DNA of 5,444 nucleotides, from contig JAIRXA010000134.1 in NCBI GenBank assembly GCA_031268525.1, forward strand, positions 1 through 5,444, read 5' to 3'. The stretch comes from Coriobacteriales bacterium. GTDB lineage: Bacteria > Actinomycetota > Coriobacteriia > Coriobacteriales > UBA8131. Made by a program: the position numbers and the translations under genes. This document shows positions 1 to 5,389 of the stretch, piece after piece. Under the pieces are notes generated by a model, which was given only the letters and a program-made list of their open reading frames with translations, was not told where the DNA came from and did not search any database. The stretch's first letter is position 1. Every line of letters starts with the position of its first letter.

Positions 1-1
1 G

Positions 2-517
2 GCCGAGTTCGGCTCGCAATACCGTTTGCGCGCCGCACTCGGCAGAGGTGAGCTGTCCAAAATTGAAGGTGGTCTGTACTCGTCGCGTCCTCATGCCGGA
101 AAGTTCGAGGTCATAGCCAAGAAGTACCCCTTTGCCATAGTCGCAGGCGAGACGGCGCATTACCTGCACGGCTTGACCGATGTGATCCCCGCGACAATAC
201 AGCTCGCCACCAAGCGCAACGCCACCAGAATAAGCGACAGTGCGATAACCCAGATATTTGTAGAGGAGCGCCTGTTCGCACCCGGCAAGACCACCATTGA
301 GTACGAGGGTATCAAGGTGGGCATCTACGACAGGGAGCGACTGCTGGTTGAGTTGCTGAGGAGGTCGAACTCCGTGCCGTTCGATTACTACAAGGAACTG
401 ATCACCAGCTACCGCAGGATTGCGGAAAGCCTGGACTTCTCTACCATTGAAAGCTATATCGGCCTGTATAAACGCGGCGCAAACATCTTCGACAAGCTCC
501 AGAGAGAGGTGCTGTAG
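2..517 (+). CDS. abiEi: AbiEi family type IV antitoxin, 5'-truncated by window edge
   Basis: Antitoxin half of an AbiE-type (type IV) toxin-antitoxin/abortive infection module. In this family the N-terminal winged-helix domain represses the operon promoter, and the protein counters the toxin without binding it stably. The frame is open to the window edge. Before the internal TTG at 26 it reads AEFGSQYR, followed by LRAALGRGELSKIEGGLYSS, which matches the usual wing of the AbiEi HTH domain ('..GS.y.L..l...G.L.ki..GlY'). The true start therefore lies upstream and the TTG at 26 is not the start; I infer roughly 20-35 residues are missing. The C-terminal part has the family-like stretch DRERLLVELLRRSNSVPF (about residues 110-127 of the visible frame), normally written as 'd.eRtl.dllr'. 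The TAG stop overlaps the GTG start of the toxin gene by one base, which implies translational coupling. Identification rests on pattern and on the certain AbiEii neighbour. Confidence 0.85.
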   Translation, partial: AEFGSQYRLRAALGRGELSKIEGGLYSSRPHAGKFEVIAKKYPFAIVAGETAHYLHGLTDVIPATIQLATKRNATRISDSAITQIFVEERLFAPGKTTIEYEGIKVGIYDRERLLVELLRRSNSVPFDYYKELITSYRRIAESLDFSTIESYIGLYKRGANIFDKLQREVL

Positions 518-1326
518 TGAACCTTGCAGAAATCCGAGAATCCTACATCAAGGACGGCCTCGGCTACCTCGACGCATCCGCCCGTACCTGTCAGGATGTG
601 CTGCTGGCGCTTATGGCCGCATCACCCCTTGCCCGCAACGTGACCATCAAAGGCGGCGTTGTCTTGCAGCACCTATCCCGCGACAGCCGCAGAGCAACCC
701 AGGACATCGACTTCGACTTCATCAGGTACTCCATAGACAACGATTCCATTCGGCGCTTTATCAAGGTTCTTGACCAGGCATCAGATGACGTGACGCTTGC
801 TATCACTGGTGCAATAGAGGAGTTGAGGCATCAGGACTACAGCGGCAAGCGCGTCCGTCTTCGGATAAGCGACTCCGTTGGCACGGCCATCGACACCAAG
901 CTCGACATCGGCGTGCATAAGGATGCCGACTTCAGCCAGGAGGAATACTGCTTCGAACTTGGGGGCATGGCCGACAGCGTGACGCTGCTCGTGAACTCCA
1001 AGGCGCAAATCGTCGTGGAGAAACTCAGGTCCTTGCTGCGTATCGGGGCATTCTCGACCAGGTATAAAGACGTATTCGACCTTTACTACCTGCTCGTTAT
1101 TGAACATGTGGATGTAGCTGCTTTGGCAAAGCTGATGCGCAAACACATCTTTGAGGACGATGGATTCCGGGAGAACTCGATGGCCGATGTCCACAGAAGA
1201 CTCGCAAACGTTCTGAACAGCCCTCAGTTCGTCTCCCGCATCACGTCGTCGAAAAAGAACTGGATCGAAATCCCATATGAGGTAGTGGCGGAAGAAGTGT
1301 TAAACCAGTTCTCCAACAGGGAATAA
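517..1326 (+). CDS. abiEii: AbiEii/AbiGii family nucleotidyltransferase toxin
   Basis: Toxin half of the type IV module: a DNA polymerase beta-like nucleotidyltransferase. Family members cause reversible growth arrest, and some transfer nucleotides to tRNA ends. All four family motifs are visible in the 269 residues. Motif I is K45-G46-G47. Motif II is R58-R59-A-T61-Q-D63-I-D65-F-D, whose acidic residues bind the metal. Motif III is K128-L-D130. Motif IV is around E168-K169 and R182-Y183-K184-D185..D188-L-Y. All key residues are present, so the enzyme should be active. The GTG start at 517 overlaps the last base of the AbiEi stop and has a purine-rich ribosome site (AGAGAGAGG, 501-509) 7 nt upstream. 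Length is slightly short of the usual ~300 residues but shows no break. The last codons and the TAA lie inside the left arm of a long hairpin. Confidence 0.93.
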   Translation: MNLAEIRESYIKDGLGYLDASARTCQDVLLALMAASPLARNVTIKGGVVLQHLSRDSRRATQDIDFDFIRYSIDNDSIRRFIKVLDQASDDVTLAITGAIEELRHQDYSGKRVRLRISDSVGTAIDTKLDIGVHKDADFSQEEYCFELGGMADSVTLLVNSKAQIVVEKLRSLLRIGAFSTRYKDVFDLYYLLVIEHVDVAALAKLMRKHIFEDDGFRENSMADVHRRLANVLNSPQFVSRITSSKKNWIEIPYEVVAEEVLNQFSNRE

Positions 1327-1388
1327 AACTCTGAGGCAAATATGCTGTAATAACAACAGCCTATTTGCCTCAGAGTTTTATTCCCTGT
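1316..1388. terminator. Long perfect hairpin at the abiEii 3' end, probable bidirectional terminator
   Basis: The left arm 1316-1342 and right arm 1362-1388 are perfect reverse complements over 27 bp. After one mismatch (1343/1361) the stem continues with a 5-bp inner stem (GCTGT 1344-1348 with ACAGC 1356-1360) around a 7-nt loop. The core GC stretch CTGAGGC is preceded by AAAACT and followed by AGTTTTATT, so read on either strand it has the stem plus U-run form of an intrinsic terminator. The stop codon of abiEii (1324-1326) lies inside the left arm. It could end both the abiE transcript and anything coming from the right on the minus strand. The stem extends far beyond what termination requires. 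Confidence 0.8.
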
Positions 1389-1595
1389 CCCATAGCACGC
1401 TCAGTGAGTGGTGTCACGAATGGCACGGCGTATGGCGCCCACGCGTTGAATGCCATCCGGAGCACGACGCCCTCGGACTTCGCGAAACCCGCCTCGAGAA
1501 CTGCTTCCTGCGATTTCGACCATGTTGGTGTCCTTTGCAGGGGTAGATCGGTAGGAGCAGACATCAGGAATTGCTATCCTGCTTGAGATGGACAT
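1389..1595. other. About 200 bp between two long hairpins, no recognised gene
   Basis: This stretch lies between the hairpins at 1316-1388 and 1596-1657 and is more GC-rich than the LysR gene to its right. Overlapping short ORFs exist on both strands (plus strand about 1365-1586, minus strand 1370-1564 and 1401-1523). None has a recognisable domain, and three competing frames over the same bases suggest no real gene or a decayed remnant. I see no tRNA fold, no repeat array and no convincing promoter here. Confidence 0.5.
1401..1523 (-). CDS. Unrecognised 40-residue ORF, possible gene remnant
   Basis: A minus-strand ATG at 1523 is preceded by AAAGGA at a 7-nt distance, a fair ribosome binding site, and the frame runs 40 codons to TGA at 1401-1403. 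The product is Arg-rich and begins MVEIAGSSSRGG; its C-terminal part contains DGIQRVGAIRRAIRD. That piece loosely recalls the N-terminal start of IclR-type regulators ('GIQSV.RA..IL..'), but it stops before any helix-turn-helix could form. It may be the stub of a truncated regulator or simply a chance ORF. The hairpin at 1316-1388 lies 12 nt after its stop and could terminate it. The ribosome site is the only positive evidence. Confidence 0.15.
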   Translation of the reverse strand: MVEIAGSSSRGGFREVRGRRAPDGIQRVGAIRRAIRDTTH

Positions 1596-1657
1596 AGAGG
1601 ATACGGTGTATTTTGTGTTATAGGCCTGCTCATAACACAAAATACACCGTATCCTCT
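1596..1657. repeat. Long perfect inverted repeat, 26-bp arms, 10-nt loop
   Basis: The left arm 1596-1621 and right arm 1632-1657 are exact reverse complements over 26 bp; the loop 1622-1631 contains the self-complementary AGGCCT. It lies 31 nt beyond the stop of the minus-strand LysR gene, where a terminator would be expected. However, neither strand has a U-run after the stem and the closing end is the GC-mixed AGAGGATAC. It is therefore not a canonical intrinsic terminator; Rho-independent termination by stem strength, or 3'-end protection of the LysR mRNA, are possible roles. Its sequence is unrelated to the hairpins at 1316-1388 and 5294-5352. Confidence 0.9.
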
Positions 1658-1688
1658 GTTGTGAACTGCATCCCTTGAGTTAAACGTT

Positions 1689-2693
1689 TCACACGGTCTG
1701 GCATCCGTCGTTCGATTCCACCCCCCCCCCTGAAACGCCCAGATCTTGGGTTTGGGGTGTGCCCTGTGGGGCAGACAGATTCAGGAGTTGCTCCATAAAT
1801 GCCAAAGCCGCCGGATTCGAGATGTCCTTGCGGTGTACCATATAAAGCGAAAGAATAAACCGTACATCGTCCAGTTCTGGAAAAACAAGACCGCTACTGA
1901 GGGAAGGCATGATTTTCAAATGCTCTATCATGCTTTTAGAGAAAAAAGATACACGACCCTTGAGGCTTTGCATATAGTATTCGTGTATGCTGTGGCTGCC
2001 TATCGTCTCATATTTGGGCTTGAAACCATAAGCTTGGCAGATTTCATCAAAAGCAGCATAGAGGACTTCGTTTTCCGCACCGACAGGACGAATGAAGGAC
2101 TCGTTTTTGAAATCGGTCAGGGTAAAGCTTGATCTGTTGGCCAGAGGGTTGCTCTTCTCAATACAGATAAACATCTCGTTATCATAGGACTGCACCTTCT
2201 CGACGAGGTAGACATCCGGAGAGAATTCTGGTGGTTTGTCTTTGAGAGCGTACACGAAGCCCACATCCAGATAGCCTCTATCAAGAGCCTTGTCGAGGTC
2301 ACTATACGAAAAGTCTATGAGTTCGATATTCACATTGGGGTACTCTTCTTCCAGGGCCCTGCTGACCGATGCCATGATGTTCAGACCGCTGGGTAAAAAT
2401 GAGAGGTTCTGTACGCGAACTGTGCCTGTAAGTGTTTTTGACAAGGCTTTAACCTCCAGGAGCAGATTCTCGTAACCAGACCAAAGTTCACTGATCTTTG
2501 AAAGGGCAAGTTTGCCTGCAGGCGTTAAACACAGCGGTCGCCTGCGCATAAACAACTTCTGGCCCAAAACCTGCTCCAGTGCGGCAATGTTACGACTGAG
2601 AGAAGGTTGTGCCAGGTTAAGTTCTCGTGCGGCTTCGCTGAAATTAAGATGTTTGGCGGTTATGACGTACTGCCAGAATACCTCAATGTCCAT
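1689..2693 (-). CDS. LysR-type transcriptional regulator, probable activator of the divergent reductase genes
   Basis: DNA-binding, ligand-responsive regulator of 334 residues. The N-terminal helix-turn-helix spans about residues 16-44 (LNFSEAARELNLAQPSLSRN, then IAALEQVLG). It is followed by LF-M-RRRPLCLTPAG up to residue 60, the classic end of the LysR HTH and wing, then a linker helix and a periplasmic-binding-protein-like effector domain from about residue 85. Start choice: ATG at 2693 has AGGAG seven bases upstream; an in-frame ATG at 2729 would add 12 residues (MHTARSNDRRSV) that are not LysR-like and lacks such a site. The gene is divergent from the flavoprotein/cytochrome pair across a 179-bp gap, so by the usual LysR logic it autoregulates and controls that pair in response to the reductase substrate. 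The last ~27 residues (after LLNLSA) are a non-conserved Gly/Gln/Thr-rich tail encoded across a G10 tract. Confidence 0.93.
   Translation of the reverse strand: MDIEVFWQYVITAKHLNFSEAARELNLAQPSLSRNIAALEQVLGQKLFMRRRPLCLTPAGKLALSKISELWSGYENLLLEVKALSKTLTGTVRVQNLSFLPSGLNIMASVSRALEEEYPNVNIELIDFSYSDLDKALDRGYLDVGFVYALKDKPPEFSPDVYLVEKVQSYDNEMFICIEKSNPLANRSSFTLTDFKNESFIRPVGAENEVLYAAFDEICQAYGFKPKYETIGSHSIHEYYMQSLKGRVSFFSKSMIEHLKIMPSLSSGLVFPELDDVRFILSLYMVHRKDISNPAALAFMEQLLNLSAPQGTPQTQDLGVSGGGVESNDGCQTV
1721..1730 (-). repeat. G10 homopolymer tract inside the 3' end of the LysR gene
   Basis: Ten consecutive C on the plus strand give ten G in the LysR coding strand, 10 codons before its stop. With ten G the frame reads SGGGVESN and stops at 1689. 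By my reading, gaining one G would give a different tail ending at a TGA at 1630-1632, in the loop of the hairpin at 1596-1657. Losing one G would read through the whole hairpin to a TAG at 1574-1576. Tracts of this length are prone to slippage and also to sequencing error. Confidence 0.85.
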
Positions 2694-2872
2694 AACGGAT
2701 CTCCTATCGTTTGAACGGGCAGTATGCATATATTACATAGTGTATCCCACAATACGGATAGAGTAATAAGGAATTCCTATTTTGTCCATACCGTGGCGAA
2801 ATGCCAGTATGGCCTCTGAATTGGGCTGGAATGTGTGGCCCAGAAGCTCTACAAAGGAAAGGGAGGAACAAG
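2694..2872. promoter_or_regulatory. Divergent regulatory region between LysR and the flavoprotein gene
   Basis: The 179 bp separate two divergent ribosome sites: AGGAG for LysR on the minus strand, and GGGAGG (2861-2866), 6 nt before the flavoprotein ATG. The left half is AT-rich and contains several symmetric elements suitable for LysR binding: TATGCATA (2723-2730), GTAT-N6-ATAC (2742-2755), and the 10-bp perfect palindrome AGGAATTCCT (2769-2778). No hexamer pair is good enough to fix a promoter; TTGTCC (2782-2787) with CAGTAT (2805-2810) at a 17-nt spacing is a weak guess for the reductase operon. The right half (about 2790-2860) is probably untranslated leader of the flavoprotein mRNA. Confidence 0.6.
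2769..2778. promoter_or_regulatory. 10-bp palindrome, candidate operator
   Basis: AGGAATTCCT is perfectly self-complementary. It sits in the divergent LysR/flavoprotein gap, 75 bp from the LysR start and 94 bp from the flavoprotein start. Position and symmetry would suit a regulator half-site pair, but no second copy exists in the gap and it lacks the T-N11-A form of a textbook LysR box. This is a positional inference only. Confidence 0.3.
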
Positions 2873-4519
2873 ATGAGCGGGAAAAAACGCAGTGAAGAAA
2901 TCAGAGAAGAGAGCAACATGGTATCGAGAAGAGGCTTCCTCAAGACAGCTGGCATACTGGCAGCCGGAACAGCTTTTGCCAGCACCACCGCCTGTGCAGA
3001 CAGCGGAGATCAACAAACCCCTGAGTGGTTGCCAGGCACTTGGGAGCGTGAGGCCGACATCGTCATCGTTGGTATGGGTTCAGCCGGGCTCGGAGCGACT
3101 ATCGCCAGTTTGACAGAAGATCTTGGAGAGGTGCTCGTTTTGGAGGTTGCGCCCGAGGAAGAGGCCGGAGGAAACAGCCGTGTCTGTGGTGGCATCTGCA
3201 TGGTTCCCGATAATCCCGACAACGCAATCCTCTATCAGACAGACCTGAATGGCTCCTATGAGGTGCCTGCCGAGAACATGCAGGCCTGGGCCGAGGAGAT
3301 TTGCAAGAACAGGGAATGGCTCGAAGGTTTAGGGGCACACCTGGAGGCGACTTCAATGGCATCTCCAGAATTTCCCGAATGTCCAGGCGCTGATGCCATC
3401 AAGGTCTATCTCTATGATGGGCAGTATGGCAATCAACTCTTTTGGACTTTCATGAAAGAGGTCGCCATTGATAACGGTGCGCACATCGAATACTCGACTC
3501 GCGTCACCAGGCTTATTACCAACCCCCTCACCAATGAGGTTTTGGGTGTCACCTCCGAGGATGGCCGCAATTTCAAGGCCCGCAAAGGCGTGGTGCTCGC
3601 CTGTGGCGGCTTTGAGAATAATCAGGAGATGCTCAATCAATATTTCCGGGGGACTGCTTCCACGGTCCTTTTCCAGGGGAGCCCCTACAACCAGGGTGAC
3701 GGTATAAAGATGGCTCAATCGGTCGGTGCTGATCTCTGGCATATGAACAACTATGCTGGTATCGGACTGTCGGTTCGCGCGGAGTCACCGGACAGCCGCA
3801 AGGCCACCTGTCTGAGATTCTCCAGTCATGATCATATCTTTGTTGGCCCCGATGGCACACGTTTCATGTACGAGGAGCGTAATGCTCTGGTTCGACATGG
3901 CTATATGCCCATCGCGGGTGGCTACGATCTGAATTCCATCCCCTTCAAAACGTATGCCATTTATGGGAAGGAAGCCTTTGAGAGCGGACTGACCATGCTG
4001 TCGTATAATTTTTCTGGCTGGAACAGCCTTTTGGGTCCCACGCCTGAACCAGAACCCGCCGCCTACATCGACAAGGGTATTGTTTTCGTCGCCGATACGC
4101 CACGTGAGCTCGCCGAGAAAATCGGCATCAATCCTGAGGGCCTGGAAAACACGCTTGCCACCTATGCCACGTACGTAGAAAACAACAGTGACCCTGAATT
4201 TGGCAAGGGGCGCGCACTCTTTGCCCCCGGTGAACCTGAGCCCAGGGTACCCGCCTTTACCCTGGAGGCAATCGAGCCGCCCTATTACGCCATGGAGATC
4301 TGCCACACGCTGTTGAATTCCCAGGGGGGACCGCGTCGCAGTCCTCTGGGAGAAGTGCTCGATACTGAAGGCAATCCCATTTTGCGGCTGTATGCAGCTG
4401 GAGAAATGGGCTGTGAGTACTCTTTCATCTACAACGGTGGCGGTAACTTCAGCGAAGCCATGTCTTCTGGCCGTATTGCTGCGCGTAACGCCGCTACAAA
4501 CGAAGTGTGGGCATTATAA
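2873..4519 (+). CDS. Tat-exported FAD-dependent oxidoreductase, fumarate reductase flavoprotein family
   Basis: Predicted extracytoplasmic reductase of 548 residues that passes electrons from a cytochrome to an unknown acceptor. Start: ATG at 2873 has GGGAGG 6 nt upstream; an in-frame ATG at 2801 lacks this. The twin-arginine signal is S18-R-R-G-F-L-K24, followed by a hydrophobic Ala-rich stretch ending near TTACA (residues 38-42). Cleavage may follow ACA, or C41 could be lipidated, though its lipobox is poor. The dinucleotide fold starts at D62-IVIVG, with G67-M-G69-S-A-G72 and E91 ending beta-2, then the substrate-domain signature GGNSRVCGG (99-107). DGTRFMYEE (327-335) lies in the capping region. 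The C-terminal FAD signature is GGPRRS (485-490), then LYAAGEMG and YNGGGN (520-525). Position 521 is Asn where fumarate reductases have the catalytic Arg (NRLGGN). No CxxCH heme motif and no FMN domain are present, so electrons must come from a separate cytochrome, encoded 71 bp downstream. The protein resembles the many substrate-specific Eggerthellaceae reductases (Cgr2-like); the substrate cannot be read from sequence. Confidence 0.92.
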   Translation: MSGKKRSEEIREESNMVSRRGFLKTAGILAAGTAFASTTACADSGDQQTPEWLPGTWEREADIVIVGMGSAGLGATIASLTEDLGEVLVLEVAPEEEAGGNSRVCGGICMVPDNPDNAILYQTDLNGSYEVPAENMQAWAEEICKNREWLEGLGAHLEATSMASPEFPECPGADAIKVYLYDGQYGNQLFWTFMKEVAIDNGAHIEYSTRVTRLITNPLTNEVLGVTSEDGRNFKARKGVVLACGGFENNQEMLNQYFRGTASTVLFQGSPYNQGDGIKMAQSVGADLWHMNNYAGIGLSVRAESPDSRKATCLRFSSHDHIFVGPDGTRFMYEERNALVRHGYMPIAGGYDLNSIPFKTYAIYGKEAFESGLTMLSYNFSGWNSLLGPTPEPEPAAYIDKGIVFVADTPRELAEKIGINPEGLENTLATYATYVENNSDPEFGKGRALFAPGEPEPRVPAFTLEAIEPPYYAMEICHTLLNSQGGPRRSPLGEVLDTEGNPILRLYAAGEMGCEYSFIYNGGGNFSEAMSSGRIAARNAATNEVWAL

Positions 4520-4590
4520 CCATCAGACCAGACCGGTAGCGCAAAAGAGCACCCTACAAAGAGGATCGTGGAAGAAAAGGTAACTCATCT

Positions 4591-5199
4591 ATGAAGACAC
4601 CGAGAAAGCTCGTCTTGGCTCTTGGCCTCTGTGCGCTCCTGATGGGCCTGTCGATCATGAATGGCTGTGCGCCGCGGGAAAGGCAGCCCGACGACGTCGG
4701 AGAAAACGCATCGGAGTTGCCCGTGATGTCCTTTACGTGGTCGCCAGAAAGTGAGTGCGACGTGTGCCACGGCACCGAGGAGCTCTCATGGGGTGACAGG
4801 ACGACGACCGCAGGGCTCCATAACCCCTCGGTAATTTCCGATCAGTTCGATTGCATGACCTGCCACAACGACAGAGCCGGCCTGACATCTGCTCATGAAG
4901 AGGTCATCATCGGCGATAAAGCGCCTACGCGACTGTGGGAGACGGAGGTTGCCACAGAGACCTGCACCGCCTCCGGTTGCCACGACGACGAGGCGGCACG
5001 CAGGGAGGCAACGGCGGGGCTCACGCTGCTCACCGACACCAAAGGAACCACGGTCAATCCACATGACCTACCCACGGGTGAAGGTCACAGCGGCTTTACC
5101 TGCTCAAGCTGCCATAAGGGACACGCAGCCAGCGAGCCCGAGAAGTTTTGCACCAGCTGCCATCACGAACGGGTCTACGAGTGCGGTACGTGCCACTAG
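4591..5199 (+). CDS. Hexaheme cytochrome c lipoprotein (cytochrome c3/c7-like)
   Basis: Small electron carrier of 202 residues, probably outside the membrane. The N-terminus is MKTPRK followed by a hydrophobic segment (7-23) and MNGC, with C26 a probable lipidated Cys; Met at -3 makes it a weaker lipobox. There are six heme c sites: CDVCH (56-60), CMTCH (88-92), the wide CTASGCH (125-131, C-X4-C-H), CSSCH (171-175), CTSCH (187-191) and CGTCH (198-202), the last forming the C-terminus itself. Exactly six other His (77, 102, 158, 166, 178, 192) are available as distal ligands, consistent with all-bis-His, low-potential hemes. The start has AAAAGG 10 nt upstream, a rather long spacing. It lies 71 bp after the flavoprotein on the same strand with no terminator between, so it likely shares the transcript and is that enzyme's electron donor. 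A NrfH/NapC-like quinol oxidase is not in the window and must be encoded elsewhere. Confidence 0.93.
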   Translation: MKTPRKLVLALGLCALLMGLSIMNGCAPRERQPDDVGENASELPVMSFTWSPESECDVCHGTEELSWGDRTTTAGLHNPSVISDQFDCMTCHNDRAGLTSAHEEVIIGDKAPTRLWETEVATETCTASGCHDDEAARREATAGLTLLTDTKGTTVNPHDLPTGEGHSGFTCSSCHKGHAASEPEKFCTSCHHERVYECGTCH

Positions 5200-5210
5200 G
5201 CGAACGCTGA

Positions 5211-5247
5211 TTTACGGCAGGCGACTCAATGAGCCGCCTGCCGTAAA
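5211..5247 (+). terminator. Hairpin 11 nt after the cytochrome gene, probable operon terminator
   Basis: The arms 5211-5223 (TTTACGGCAGGCG) and 5235-5247 (CGCCTGCCGTAAA) are perfect complements over 13 bp. After an A/C mismatch there is an inner CTC/GAG stem with an AAT loop. The GC-rich stem right after the stop codon fits the end of the flavoprotein-cytochrome transcript. There is no clear U-run downstream (CAGGAGTTG follows), so termination would rely on the strong stem. Confidence 0.65.
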
Positions 5248-5264
5248 CAGGAGTTGTCAAAGAT

Positions 5265-5296
5265 AAGCGTGTCAGGGGGACGGAGAAGCGTGTCAG
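5265..5296. repeat. 11-bp direct repeat (AAGCGTGTCAG) at 21-bp spacing
   Basis: AAGCGTGTCAG occurs at 5265-5275 and again at 5286-5296, start to start 21 bp. The intervening GGGGACGGAG and the GTGTCA core recall repetitive extragenic palindromic (REP-like) units that carry a GGGGACGG core, known to associate with IS200-like RAYT transposases. That comparison is from memory and unverified. The second copy runs into the left arm of the hairpin at 5294-5352. Confidence 0.7.
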
Positions 5297-5352
5297 CCTG
5301 ACGTATAATTTGACACACTCATTCTGAGTGTGTCAAATTATACGTCAGGCTG
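5294..5352. repeat. Long perfect inverted repeat, 28-bp arms, 3-nt loop
   Basis: The left arm 5294-5321 and right arm 5325-5352 are exact complements over 28 bp, with only TTC in the loop. The stem has a GC-richer base (CAGCCTGACG) and an AT-rich middle containing TATAAT then TTGACA. No U-run follows, although GTGTGAAAAA comes after. It lies about 95 bp after the cytochrome stop and behind a separate terminator-like hairpin, so it is not needed to end that operon. Possible roles are a REP-type extragenic palindrome, a small inverted-repeat element, or an additional terminator. Confidence 0.9.
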
Positions 5353-5389
5353 TGTGAAAAATCAGCTAGCGATATAGATAGATATATAG

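Noticed and set aside
26..28. TTG as the start codon of the AbiEi gene
   Set aside because: The frame is open to the window edge and the residues before it (AEFGSQYR) fit the conserved wing of the AbiEi HTH domain, so the start is upstream.
420..773. 117-residue plus-strand ORF across the AbiEi/AbiEii junction
   Set aside because: It is a frame shadow of both toxin-antitoxin genes; the sequence is Arg/Pro/Cys-rich without motifs.
1316..1657. The two hairpins as the terminal inverted repeats of one transposable element
   Set aside because: Their arm sequences are unrelated, each is a self-contained palindrome, and the 207 bp between encodes no transposase.
1746..2132. 128-residue plus-strand ORF
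   Set aside because: It is antisense to the LysR gene, whose domain motifs are clear, and its translation shows no domain.
2694..2729. Upstream ATG start for the LysR gene
   Set aside because: The 12 extra residues are not part of the LysR fold, and the strong AGGAG site serves the ATG at 2693.
2801..2872. Upstream ATG start for the flavoprotein, adding 24 residues
   Set aside because: It has no good ribosome site and would push the twin-arginine motif unusually far from the N-terminus; ATG at 2873 has GGGAGG at 6 nt.
3785..4306. 173-residue minus-strand ORF
   Set aside because: It lies entirely within the flavoprotein gene on the opposite strand and has no ribosome site or family motif.
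5304..5315. TATAAT followed directly by TTGACA inside the third palindrome, as a promoter
   Set aside because: The hexamers are in the wrong order and adjacent; from TTGACA there is no -10 at 16-18 nt downstream, so they look incidental to the palindrome.
5294..5352. CRISPR-like repeat
   Set aside because: There is a single palindrome with no repeated units separated by spacers, and no cas gene in the window.
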